Origin: Thermomicrobiaceae bacterium
GTDB lineage: Bacteria > Chloroflexota > Chloroflexia > Thermomicrobiales > Thermomicrobiaceae
Reading direction: 5' to 3'
Assembly (NCBI GenBank): GCA_014874455.1
Contig: JADBJL010000014.1
Span: 1 to 54,982 of the forward strand
DNA length: 54,982 bases
Shown: piece after piece, positions 16,261-24,144 of the stretch
Layout: the number at the start of each line of letters is the position of its first letter
Numbering within the stretch: position 1 is the stretch's first letter
Program-made: the position numbers and the translations under genes
The notes under the pieces: model-generated
Databases searched by the model: none
What the model saw: the letters and a program-made list of their open reading frames with translations, nothing else
What the model was told of the DNA's origin: nothing

Positions 16261-17004
16261 TTGCTCTCCTCCCGATGTTACAAGATATAGCCCCGCGGCT
16301 ATCCCAGCCTAGTCGAACGTCTGGCTGGGAGTCAGGGTCTCCGCCATGCCCTCACCGCTCGCACGATCGTTGAAAACACAGCATCGGTCATTCTGGGTGT
16401 CCTTCGGACGAACTCGACTCCCTGTCTTGGTGGCATGTCGATCGCGACACGAGCTGAGCGATGGTGCGGCAGTCTGATCGAACCGTGCGCTCAACGGTCT
16501 GCGCCTAGAATACCGTGTCTTCTGCCCTTCGAACAGCGAACCTCGTGAAATCCTGACACGGTTCGCTGTCTGAGGTGGTGGAGGCATGTGTCCTTCTTGT
16601 TGGCGTACCGATCGCCTCCATGAGGCGCTGACGAGTAGATCTGCGGTGAGGACGCAACGTGGCATATCTTGCTCTACACGCACGTGACGCGCTTGCTCTC
16701 GAACACCATGCCACCGCATGTCGTGCAGCAATGGCTGGATCGCGCCAGCGCCAGGCCCTTGGCTGCAGGCCGTCGGTTGCTCGTCAGGAGCGGCGCATTT
16801 GCACAGGCATGTCAGCAGGACTGCCATAGCGATCGCAAGTCTATAGACGCACCTTGAAGGAATCCGAGGGCTGTCCCTGCGCCTGCTGGCTGTCTGTCGC
16901 AAGGACCTTTCCCCCTATCGTCCGGAAGTCCCACTCGCTGTGAAGTAGGCGATAGCCCGGCAGGCAAACCTACCGGAGCGGCTCCGGTAGACTGCTGGGG
17001 CCAG
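16261..17004. other. 744-bp stretch without a confident gene
   Basis: Open frames exist on both strands but lack ribosome sites and have poor composition. An 8-bp inverted repeat, CAGCGAAC at 16534-16541 and GTTCGCTG at 16561-16568, brackets a 19-base loop. Nothing else recognisable. Confidence 0.4.
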
Positions 17005-17469
17005 CTAGAGCAGGTGGTCCAGGAGTTCCCGGGCCTTCGCCAGCGCTTCGGCGTCGGACCGCACCCGGTTGATCTCCCGCCAGGTGTGTCCGGGGCAGAG
17101 CTGGCCGTGCTCCGTGGCCTGGCCGCACTCCTGGCGCCAGGCGGCTGGGAAGCCGTCCTTACCGTGCGGCTCAGCCGGGGGCTGGGATGCGCCCCCAGCC
17201 CCCTTCTGCGCCCGCTCGTGGACAATGAGCGCCACCAGCGCGTGCTTGCAGAGGATGTCGAGGCGGCTGCAGCGGTACCGCGAGTCGGGGCAGGTGCACT
17301 CGCCGGAAATCACGTTCACCAAGTACGCCTGGCCGTTGCCGTTCACCACGATGTAGTCGCCCTCGTGGCCGCCGTAGAGCCGGTAGGCCCGGCCATCGTT
17401 CACCAGCTCGACCGCCTTCTGGTACCGCTCCGCGATCGCCTTCGCCTGTGCCGCCGTCATCGCCGCCAT
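17005..17469 (-). CDS. SWIM zinc-finger protein
   Basis: 154 residues from ATG 17469. The middle reads VISGECTCPDSRYRCSR, then ILCKHALVALIVHERA: the CxC ... CxH ligands of the SWIM zinc finger, a domain that binds DNA or proteins. The flanking parts are a short helical N-terminus with a YRLYGGHEGDYIV beta stretch and a C-terminal helix rich in Glu and Arg. Faces the XRE regulator gene across a perfect palindrome. Function in the element is unknown; control of recombination or restriction are both possible. Confidence 0.75.
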   Translation of the reverse strand: MAAMTAAQAKAIAERYQKAVELVNDGRAYRLYGGHEGDYIVVNGNGQAYLVNVISGECTCPDSRYRCSRLDILCKHALVALIVHERAQKGAGGASQPPAEPHGKDGFPAAWRQECGQATEHGQLCPGHTWREINRVRSDAEALAKARELLDHLL

Positions 17470-17515
17470 CGTCCGTCCCCCTCCTAACCTATCTCATCCC
17501 GACTTCACCTGTAGT

Positions 17516-17529
17516 GTACCATATGGTAC
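17516..17529. promoter_or_regulatory. Perfect palindrome, candidate operator
   Basis: GTACCATATGGTAC, a 14-bp perfect inverted repeat between the divergent SWIM and XRE genes and just upstream of the XRE promoter. A symmetric dimer target such as this suits an XRE-type regulator controlling both directions. Confidence 0.5.
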
Positions 17530-17534
17530 CCTCT

Positions 17535-17562
17535 GTGTCAAGAGGGGATGAGCGGGTATAAT
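17535..17562 (+). promoter_or_regulatory. Promoter of the XRE regulator and integrase
   Basis: Consensus -10 TATAAT at 17557-17562 with GTGTCA at 17535-17540, 16 bases apart, 36 bases before the XRE start codon and six bases after the palindrome. Confidence 0.6.
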
Positions 17563-17597
17563 GGCGGCTAAGATCGGAGCGGCTCAGATGGGAGGCG

Positions 17598-17840
17598 ATG
17601 GTGAGCGACGAGATCAAGCCGTTGCGATACTGGAGAGCGGAGCGGGCGCTTGGCCTGAAGGAGCTGGCTGCACAGGCAGGTGTGAGCCATGCGACGATCC
17701 TGCGGATCGAGCGCGGCGAGACGCTGAGCCAGGCGCGCGTATACCGCAAGCTCGCCCAGGCCCTCGGCATCGAGCCACTCCAGATCGCCGAGTACCGTCG
17801 GCTCATGGGGTTGGATGAGGACGCGCGAGAGACGCAGTAG
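17598..17840 (+). CDS. XRE-family transcription regulator
   Basis: 80 residues. LKELAAQAGVSHATILRIERGETLS is a classic XRE helix-turn-helix; the rest is a short helical dimer part ending in acidic residues. GGGAGG upstream lets either ATG 17598 or GTG 17601 start it. Transcribed towards the integrase, 59 bases later, from a strong-looking promoter beside a perfect palindrome. Most likely the element repressor that keeps it integrated, by analogy with phage switches (inference). Confidence 0.8.
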   Translation: MVSDEIKPLRYWRAERALGLKELAAQAGVSHATILRIERGETLSQARVYRKLAQALGIEPLQIAEYRRLMGLDEDARETQ

Positions 17841-17899
17841 CGCCCCGCGCTCATGGGCTCGCCGGCCAACGCGGGGCGCCAGAGGATGGAGATCATCGC

Positions 17900-19555
17900 A
17901 TGAACAGTCTACCAGACCGGCCCGTCGCCCTCTACTGCCGCGTCTCAACGGAAGACCAGGCGCAAGCTGGCACGATCGAGACCCAACTCGCGTTCCTGCG
18001 CCGCTTCTGCGACCTCTACAACTTGCACGTGGTGGCTGAGTACCTGGACGAAGGCGTCAGCGGGGCAACTCCGTTCCACGAGCGGCCAGAAGGGCGCCAG
18101 CTCCTGGAAGATGCACGCGACGGGCGTTTCCAAGCGGTACTGACCTACCGCATCGACCGGCTCGCGCGGTCGCTCCGCGTCCTGCTCTCCGTCTTCGAGG
18201 AGCTTGAGCGGGTTGGCGTCGCGATCGAGTCGGCGACGGAACCGATCGACACCTCGACCGCGATCGGCCGCTTCGTCTTCCAGTTGCTCGGCTCGCTCAG
18301 CGAGCTCGACCGCGCCACCATCACCGAGCGGCTCACCCTCGGGCGCGACCGCGTGCTGCGGAGCAACAAGTGGGCCACGGGCGTCATCCCCTACGGCTAC
18401 GCCGTCGACAGCGAGCGCCGGCTCATCCCCAGCCAGGAGCCGACGCCGCTCGGGACTGAGGCCGAGGTCGTCCAGCGCGTCTTCGAGGCGATCGCCCACG
18501 GCTCGACCGCTGTCAGGGAAGTCGCGCGCCTCAACGCGGCTGGTGTCCCCGCCGTGACCCGCTACGTCAACGGCCGGGTGCGCGAGAACCCGCGCGGCTG
18601 GCAACACTCCCGGCTCTGGGCGATCCTCAAGGAACCGGGCTACGCCACCGGTACCTTTACCTACCGCTCCCGCGACGAGGTGGTCGAGATCAGCGCGCCG
18701 CCGCTCATCGACCGGCAGACGTGGGAGCAGGCCCAGGAGCAGCTCACCCGCAACCGCCGCCTGTCGGCGAAGAACGCGCGCCGGCCCTACCTGCTCCGCG
18801 GGCTTATCACCTGCGGAGTCTGTGGCCGAGGCTACCACGGGCGACCTGGCCCACGGCCTGGGCTCCCGTACTTCTACTACTCCTGTTCCGGCGCGAGCCC
18901 GACAACGGAGATCCGATCCGAGCGCCGGTGCCGGGCTCCCTTGGTCCGCGGCGACCTCCTGGAAGAGATCGTCTGGCAGGACATCCGGAGCTTCATCCTC
19001 GACCCAGGCCCAGCGCTCGCGCGGGCGCAGGAGCAGGTTCGCCAGCGGCTGAGCCAGACGGCCGCGCTCGAGGCCGAGCGCCAGCGGCTGCTCAGACGCC
19101 TCTCCGACCTCGACCGGGGCCGGGAGTCGCTGCTGGAGCTTGTCCGGCGCGGCCGCGTCACGCTGGCTGAGGCAGACGCGCAGCTAGAAGCTGTCGCCAA
19201 CGAGCGCGCGCAGGTGCAAGCCGAACTGGACATGCTCCGCGCACAGGCCGAGCTGGCGGCCGCCATCGAGGCGCACGTCGCGGAGGCGGCAGCGCTCCTA
19301 GCCAAGCTCCGCGAGCGGCTGCACGAGATCGAGGCCGGCGGCCCGGAGGCCAAGCGCCCCTGGGTCGAGCGGCTGGTGAACCGCATCACCGTCCAGTGGG
19401 ACCCCGACACGCCGGCACGGCGACGCAAGCCGACCGTCGAGATCGTGTACGTGTTCACCGAGCCGACCCGACTGGCGCTTGATGAAGATGAATCTGGTAC
19501 AGAGTCGTGTTCCAGTTGCTCATCATGCCGAAGGCCGGGCCCAGCACGCGGCTGA
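17900..19555 (+). CDS. Large serine recombinase (integrase)
   Basis: 551 residues as it stands. The catalytic domain has ALYCRVSTEDQ with Ser16 as nucleophile, then the expected TYRIDRLARS and the arginine-rich ELDRATITERL. A recombinase domain, a zinc ribbon (GLITCGVCGRGYHGRPG ... CRAPLV) and a long coiled coil (about 375-480) follow in normal order. It makes four-strand breaks at attP and attB. The C-terminus is unusual: the attachment core at 19503-19512 lies inside the gene, so the last 14 codons are chromosomal (antisense to the permease) and the tail encoded before integration was different. Confidence 0.95.
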   Translation: MNSLPDRPVALYCRVSTEDQAQAGTIETQLAFLRRFCDLYNLHVVAEYLDEGVSGATPFHERPEGRQLLEDARDGRFQAVLTYRIDRLARSLRVLLSVFEELERVGVAIESATEPIDTSTAIGRFVFQLLGSLSELDRATITERLTLGRDRVLRSNKWATGVIPYGYAVDSERRLIPSQEPTPLGTEAEVVQRVFEAIAHGSTAVREVARLNAAGVPAVTRYVNGRVRENPRGWQHSRLWAILKEPGYATGTFTYRSRDEVVEISAPPLIDRQTWEQAQEQLTRNRRLSAKNARRPYLLRGLITCGVCGRGYHGRPGPRPGLPYFYYSCSGASPTTEIRSERRCRAPLVRGDLLEEIVWQDIRSFILDPGPALARAQEQVRQRLSQTAALEAERQRLLRRLSDLDRGRESLLELVRRGRVTLAEADAQLEAVANERAQVQAELDMLRAQAELAAAIEAHVAEAAALLAKLRERLHEIEAGGPEAKRPWVERLVNRITVQWDPDTPARRRKPTVEIVYVFTEPTRLALDEDESGTESCSSCSSCRRPGPARG

Positions 19556-19844
19556 CGTACACGTAGTCGCCACCGCTTCGCGGCATGGTGGCCGCCAGCA
19601 TGCCATAGGTCACTGCGGTCGGCAGCGCGAGCAGCGCGCAGATCACCAGCGAGAGCGGGATGTTCACCCCGCCGTAGGAGGGCATGTAGAGCAGCATTAG
19701 GGCGACCATCAGCCCGATGCTGATGAAGTTGACGTTGTAGACGAGCGCGTCGAGTAGCCCCGCCTCGCGTACGAGGCCGGTGGCGGCCCGGGTGAACACC
19801 CGAGGGGCGCCCGCTGGAACTCCACCCTGGTGCGCCTGCTCCAT
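19455..19844 (-). pseudogene. APC-family amino-acid permease, N-terminal part (split by element)
   Basis: Starts at ATG 19844 with GAGGAGGGG upstream. 114 chromosomal codons give the cytoplasmic start (about residues 1-30), first helix FISIGLMVALMLLYMPSYGG, the second helix and the conserved MPRSGGDYVYVSRVLGP loop with GPAFGMMSNW, all typical of the APC superfamily. After the core at 19512-19503 the frame runs into element DNA and stops at 19455. The missing remainder is at 1406-2713. A 129-residue fragment cannot transport. Confidence 0.85.
19503..19512 (+). repeat. Right attachment-site core
   Basis: AGTCGTGTTC, the second copy of the 10-bp core found at 2714-2723. Lies within the integrase codons TCG TGT TC and at the last codons (AAC ACG ACT) of the permease N-terminal piece. 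Confidence 0.8.
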
Positions 19845-19916
19845 CGATTCCCCTCCTCGCTCGAGCGGCGAGCGTTCCTGCCAGCGACTCGCCTACCTAA
19901 TACCCTCTCATCTCAC

Positions 19917-20567
19917 TCAGTCGAACCGCGTGTCGCGCTCCCAGGCCACGGCCCGCACCGGCGAGCCGTCGCCCCCGCGCACCGGGAGCGGCAGGAAGCT
20001 GAAGACGTAGCGCCGGCCCGGAACGAGCTGATCCAGCCCGCGCAGGTTCTCGACGATCAGCACGTCCGCCGCGAGCAGCCGCTCATGGACGGCGGACGTT
20101 CCCTGCGCCGTCGAATCGACGTTCAGCGCGTCGATCCCGACGATGGCGACGCCGGTCTCAGCCAGGAGCACGGCGACGGCTTCGCTCAGATAGGGGTGAC
20201 GGAAGTAGCGGGGCTCACCCCAGTACTGCTCCCAGCCGGTCGCGAAGACCACCACGTCGCCGGCACGGATGGCCGCACGCAGCGGCTCCAGTCGTTCCAG
20301 CTCGATCGGCTCGTCATCGCCCAGGCCGGCCACCGGGACGACCAGGCCGGAGCGGACGAAGTGCTCCGGCGGAAAGTCGGAGATCGCCTTGCGCTCTGGA
20401 AAGCGGTGGCTGGGCGCGTCGATATGGGTGCCGGTGTGCGTGCCCAGCTCCAGCGCGCTCACCTGCCACGGCGGCGCTCCGCGCCCGGGGAGCACGCGCG
20501 GCTCCGGATCGCCGGGGAAGAAGGGCATGCCGGTCTCGATCGGGTGCGAGAGGTCGTAGAGCCCCAT
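19917..20567 (-). CDS. Cyclase-family metal-dependent hydrolase (kynurenine formamidase-like)
   Basis: 216 residues. The diagnostic HTGTHIDAPSH motif (metal ligands and catalytic residues) is at about residues 43-53, with DLSHPIETGMPFFPGDPEP at the start and VDVLIVENLRGLDQL-type late segment. The family cleaves amide bonds such as N-formylkynurenine or related; the present substrate is not clear. Cytoplasmic, no signal. It is 11 bases upstream of no other gene on its strand but lies in a minus-strand run with the phosphoesterase at 20578, suggesting co-transcription. Confidence 0.85.
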   Translation of the reverse strand: MGLYDLSHPIETGMPFFPGDPEPRVLPGRGAPPWQVSALELGTHTGTHIDAPSHRFPERKAISDFPPEHFVRSGLVVPVAGLGDDEPIELERLEPLRAAIRAGDVVVFATGWEQYWGEPRYFRHPYLSEAVAVLLAETGVAIVGIDALNVDSTAQGTSAVHERLLAADVLIVENLRGLDQLVPGRRYVFSFLPLPVRGGDGSPVRAVAWERDTRFD

Positions 20568-20577
20568 CTGGACGTCC

Positions 20578-21564
20578 TCAACCGCTCACGAGCTGGTAGC
20601 TGGCTACCCGGTCTCCCTCCAGCACGACGAGCGCGCCGTGCAACACGCCTTCGCCGTACGCGCTCCCTGGGTTGATGCAGAGCGTGCGCCCGATCCGCAC
20701 CGCGCCGCGTGATTCGTGGATGTGCCCGTGCAGGCTGAGCACTGGCTGGTAGCGCTCGATGGCCGCTCGCACGGCGCGGCTGCCCACCGGCACCATGTTC
20801 GGCTGCCCGCCGACCATCACCACGGAGAGGTCGTCACGGAGCTGGGGAGCGCTGTCGAGGGTCGAGTTGTACGGTGGACAGTGGAGGTTGAAGATGGTCG
20901 GCGTGCCGGGATCGAGCTCGCGGGCGAGATGCTCGATTCGGGCGGCCAGCTCCTCCTCTGGTAGCTCACGCGGGCTGTGCCACGGCGTCGGGTTGGCCCA
21001 GCTCAGGCTGAGGAGCTGGTAGCCATCGAGCTGGAGGACTCGCCCATCAGGGTTGACGACGACATCGCTGTGCGCCAAGGCCTCGTCGATGTCGAACTCA
21101 TCGTCGTTGCCGGGCATGACGAGGCAGCGCACGCCGGTACCGCGCAGGCGTTCCTCGGCCAACCGCACCCAGCGCTCGACCGACTCCCGCATGGTGCGGC
21201 GGAAGACGCTGGCCGCGTAGCCGGGATCGGCTTCCATGCGCGCAAGTTCCCGCTGGTCGCAGCGGTACGGGTAGAAGCCGTTGAAGCGGATCCGCTTCTC
21301 CGCCTCGGCTACATCGGCCAGAGTGGTCAATACCTCGTGGCGCCCGAGGAAGGTCATCTCCCAGTGGCCGTCGACCTCGACGATCGGCACGAGCATCTTG
21401 CCGGTAAGGTCACCACCGAGGATGAGCGTGTCGACGGCGTAAAACTTCGCCGCGTTGACGAACTTGAGGAAACAGCGCTCAGAACCGTGGACGTCGCTGG
21501 TGTAGTAGAGTGCGAGCCGCCTGGGTGTGCTCCCCGGATCGCTCCTGCGGAAAAGTCGCACCAC
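20578..21564 (-). CDS. Calcineurin-like metallophosphoesterase
   Basis: 328 residues. The ligand blocks of the metallophosphoesterase fold are all present in order: YTSDVHGSE, LGGDLTGK, MPGNDDEFD, NLHCPPYN and LHGHIHESRG. The substrate is not deducible; relatives act on cyclic nucleotides, phosphodiesters or proteins. Ends ten bases before the cyclase-family gene, so probably one transcript. Cytoplasmic, with no signal peptide. Confidence 0.85.
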   Translation of the reverse strand: MVRLFRRSDPGSTPRRLALYYTSDVHGSERCFLKFVNAAKFYAVDTLILGGDLTGKMLVPIVEVDGHWEMTFLGRHEVLTTLADVAEAEKRIRFNGFYPYRCDQRELARMEADPGYAASVFRRTMRESVERWVRLAEERLRGTGVRCLVMPGNDDEFDIDEALAHSDVVVNPDGRVLQLDGYQLLSLSWANPTPWHSPRELPEEELAARIEHLARELDPGTPTIFNLHCPPYNSTLDSAPQLRDDLSVVMVGGQPNMVPVGSRAVRAAIERYQPVLSLHGHIHESRGAVRIGRTLCINPGSAYGEGVLHGALVVLEGDRVASYQLVSG

Positions 21565-21616
21565 GCCTCACAGTCCCCTTCTCGTCCTCACCTGCCACTC
21601 GACGCGCCAGACGCGG

Positions 21617-22408
21617 TCAGTCGCGTCGCACCTCTTCAGGCAGCTCGTACCAGCGCTTGCGCTCGCCGATCATCGCACGCATCTTCCAGGCCCGGCTCTT
21701 GGGCGCGGCTTCTACCTGATGCCAGAACTCGTCGAGGCGGCGGAGCGCGTCGAACTCCCTGGTGAGGTCGCGGTGAGCGAGTAGCGCTTTCGTCCGCTCG
21801 ATATTCTCTTTGGCCGTCCGGTACCAGCCCCAATCGGTCGTCAGCACCTCGAGGAGGCGGTCGAGGTTGATGGTCTCGTCGTCTCCAGGGCCGAACGGGT
21901 GATCGTGGACGATGGCGACGATATCGGTCAGATCCTTCTCGTTGATCTCCCAGATCTGCAGCTTCGACAGGAGCAGGTCGGCGAGCGGGACAGTGAGGCG
22001 CTCGACCGTCAGTCGCTGGCGGAGGTCGAGCGTATGGCTCATCCGCAACATATCGAGGAACACGTCGATCTGCCGCTGGTTAACGGGATCCCAGAAGTAG
22101 AGGCGCTGGTGGCCGTGAAGCGCGTTGAACTCGCGGTCAGCCAGGTAGCCGAGGTCGGCGAAGAGGGCCTCGATGGCTCGCTTTTGGGACGAGAGGCCAG
22201 CGAGGTCGGCATCGCGGTAGGCCCGCTGAAGCGTCCGGTGCTGGGCGCTTGGGCAGTGCAGGTAGACGGCGACCCCGCCGAGGAGCCGCACGACCACCCC
22301 TCGCTCATCGGCCGCGGCAAGGATACGGTGAACCTCATCGCGCACGTCGTCGAGCGGCTGCGTCGACGTGCTCCGGCGGAGTGCTTGCTCCACGCTGTTT
22401 CCCTCCAA
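21617..22408 (-). CDS. Nucleotidyltransferase-fold protein
   Basis: 263 residues. VVVRLLGGVAVYLHCPS followed by RAYRDADLAGLSSQK and later QRQIDVFLDMLRM matches the GG...DxD...D core of minimal nucleotidyltransferases (AbiEii-related or aminoglycoside-type), then a helical C-terminal half with WEINEKDLTDIVAIVHDHP. Such proteins can be toxins or enzymes that tag proteins or drugs with nucleotides; no antitoxin partner is seen next to it, so housekeeping use is possible. Start ATG 22408. Confidence 0.6.
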   Translation of the reverse strand: MEGNSVEQALRRSTSTQPLDDVRDEVHRILAAADERGVVVRLLGGVAVYLHCPSAQHRTLQRAYRDADLAGLSSQKRAIEALFADLGYLADREFNALHGHQRLYFWDPVNQRQIDVFLDMLRMSHTLDLRQRLTVERLTVPLADLLLSKLQIWEINEKDLTDIVAIVHDHPFGPGDDETINLDRLLEVLTTDWGWYRTAKENIERTKALLAHRDLTREFDALRRLDEFWHQVEAAPKSRAWKMRAMIGERKRWYELPEEVRRD

Positions 22409-22648
22409 TGGGACGCCCAGACCTTTGCCACCTCATCCCGGATGAGGGGCGCACGTTGCCGATTGCGCATGAACGCACCGGCTCAGCAGGCCGGGTGGGC
22501 CGCGGAAGGGCCCCATCGAGGCCGGCATGCACACGCTTTGAGTATAAGTGCGAGGCTGGTGACGAGGCAATCGTCACGACGACGCTGAGTCGTGCCACAA
22601 TCGCGTCGGTGGTAGGACGTTGCGTGTCGGTGAGAGGGGGAACCGCCG

Positions 22649-23170
22649 GTGAGCGAGGATCTGGGCACGAGGCTACACGTGACCGTCCGCCAGGGACGGC
22701 TCGACGACGCTGCTGCGGAAGCCGCGCTCCATCGCTCGGTCGACTGGTGCTACGATGACCCGTCGGTCATCGCCGAGTACCACGACGATGCGTATGAGCC
22801 TTCCAGCGTACTGGTGGCGGAGCTCGACGGCCAGGTCGTCGGCAAGCTGGAACTCTTCCGCGCCTACAAGGCACGGCACGGCTTCTTCGCCCTCGTCCGT
22901 CGCTTCGTCGTGCATCCAGACTACCGCGGTCGCGGCGTCGGCCGCGTGCTGCTGGAGAACGCCGTGGAGCGGGCGCGGGAAGAGGGCTGTGCCTTCATCG
23001 AGCTCACGGTGGATGTAACGAACCCCCAGGCGTACGCCTTCTACCATCGAGAAGGCTTTCGGCCCGATCGCGTGGAAGTCGTCCTCCGCAAGCCGCTGGA
23101 CGGACTCGAGCACCGGTCGGCGCACGAAGCGCAGCGCATCGAATGGGATGCCGACCGGTGCGAGCGGTGA
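22649..23170 (+). CDS. GNAT-family N-acetyltransferase
   Basis: 173 residues from GTG 22649 (GAGAGGGGG upstream). FFALVRRFVVHPDYRGRGVGRVLLENAVERAREEG is the acetyl-CoA binding motif A of the GNAT fold, with the closing ELTVDVTNPQAYAFYHREGF. Transfers an acetyl group from acetyl-CoA to an unknown amine. The N-terminal basic stretch and an acidic ending are ordinary for the family. Stands alone on the plus strand among minus-strand genes. Confidence 0.85.
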   Translation: MSEDLGTRLHVTVRQGRLDDAAAEAALHRSVDWCYDDPSVIAEYHDDAYEPSSVLVAELDGQVVGKLELFRAYKARHGFFALVRRFVVHPDYRGRGVGRVLLENAVERAREEGCAFIELTVDVTNPQAYAFYHREGFRPDRVEVVLRKPLDGLEHRSAHEAQRIEWDADRCER

Positions 23171-23248
23171 GCGCGTCCTCGTGTCGCGGTAGACCGGTGG
23201 TGCTTGCGCGTCTGGGACGTAGCGGCGTTCGTCGCCTGCGTCCCAGCG

Positions 23249-23626
23249 CTACGTGCGCCGGCTGACCGTCCTGACCAGCGCGTGCAGCGCAGCCACCCGC
23301 CCATAGGCGCGGATGATCGGCCGGGCTACCGTCTCGCCGACGAACTCGACAGTGCCCCGCGCGCGCACGGCGGTCTCGGTCGCTGCTTCCAAGAGCGGGA
23401 TGAGGCGGTCTTTGATCAACAACCCGAGCCAGATCCCGACGCCGACCAGCACGCCGAGCAAGACCACCACGAGCACGGTCGCCAGCGCGAGGAAGATCAC
23501 CGCGATATCGCGGACGCGCTCGAGCGCGGATTGCTCGGGGCCGCCGAGCATGTAGAGCAGGACGGAGAGCCCGATGAAGAGGACGAGCAGCCCGACGACG
23601 ATGAGCACCACCCAACCCCGACGCAT
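23249..23626 (-). CDS. Two-helix membrane protein
   Basis: 125 residues with hydrophobic segments at about 5-27 and 45-71, then a hydrophilic basic tail of 50 residues. No motif or family recognised beyond membrane anchoring. Lies 40 bases downstream of another small membrane protein (23667-23996), so the pair may be co-transcribed. Confidence 0.65.
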   Translation of the reverse strand: MRRGWVVLIVVGLLVLFIGLSVLLYMLGGPEQSALERVRDIAVIFLALATVLVVVLLGVLVGVGIWLGLLIKDRLIPLLEAATETAVRARGTVEFVGETVARPIIRAYGRVAALHALVRTVSRRT

Positions 23627-23666
23627 GCCCCCTTCCTTCCCCCTTGACCCGTGCCCGTGGTGGCGG

Positions 23667-23996
23667 CTAGCCGACGCGTCCCCGGCGCTGCCGCAGCGTC
23701 GCGACCCGGCGTGTCTCTGCGATGCGTCGGCGGCTCCGTGGCGGCGCCGGAGTGGTCAGCAGCCACCCGATGCCGAGCGCCAGCAGTGCCCCGGTGAGCC
23801 CCTCGATCACCGGCACCGTGCCGATCCTCAACAGGTCTGCTCCCACGAGGCCGCTGACGAGTTCGCCGCCGAGAAACCCGATAACCGCAATGGCCCAGTA
23901 CGCGGGTAACTGCCAGAGCCGCTGTCCGAAGAGGCTGTGAAAGAGCAGCCCAACAATGCTAGCGAGCGTGAGGGCGAGTAAGAACCCGGGTGACAC
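23667..23996 (-). CDS. Small membrane protein, three helices
   Basis: 109 residues using GTG 23996; the longer frame to 24110 would read through the transcription-terminator hairpin and adds a non-membrane arginine-rich stretch, so the shorter start is preferred. Hydrophobic segments near SPGFLLALTLASIVGLLF, PAYWAIAVIGFLGGELV and VIEGLTGALLALGIGWLL, then a basic tail. Function unknown. Confidence 0.55.
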   Translation of the reverse strand: MSPGFLLALTLASIVGLLFHSLFGQRLWQLPAYWAIAVIGFLGGELVSGLVGADLLRIGTVPVIEGLTGALLALGIGWLLTTPAPPRSRRRIAETRRVATLRQRRGRVG

Positions 23997-24109
23997 GCGG
24001 TAGCCCCTCCTTCTGGCGACCCGCCCTGCAGGTGCCTCGACGAGCGTGCCGGCGGCTCGGTGCGACCTGCTAAGCCAGTTTGACTCTATCACAGCCGTGA
24101 AATCAGGCA

Positions 24110-24143
24110 CGAACCGGGCAGGCCCGGAGGCCTGCCCGGTTCG
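24110..24143 (-). terminator. Terminator of the dipeptide-transport operon
   Basis: 15-bp perfect stem (CGAACCGGGCAGGCC) with a four-base CGGA loop, directly after the DppC stop codon at 24145-24147. T-poor after the stem. Confidence 0.7.
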
Positions 24144-24144
24144 T

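Larger units (their letters stand above)
2714..19512. mobile_element. Integrative element with serine integrase, 16.8 kb
   Basis: Bounded by the 10-bp core repeat and inserted in an APC permease gene whose reading frame is restored exactly when the element is removed in silico. It encodes its own large serine recombinase next to the right end, an excisionase-like HTH protein, primase- and helicase-like replication proteins, and cargo for DNA restriction and possible phage defence. Lower-GC genes (8282-9417, 14365-16260) suggest assembly from different sources. No capsid, tail, portal or conjugation genes were recognised, so a phage satellite or integrative plasmid is more likely than a complete prophage. 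Confidence 0.85.

Noticed and set aside
16309-16902. 197-codon minus-strand frame with a hydrophobic segment
   Set aside because: No ribosome site and poor composition after the hydrophobic part; not accepted as a gene.
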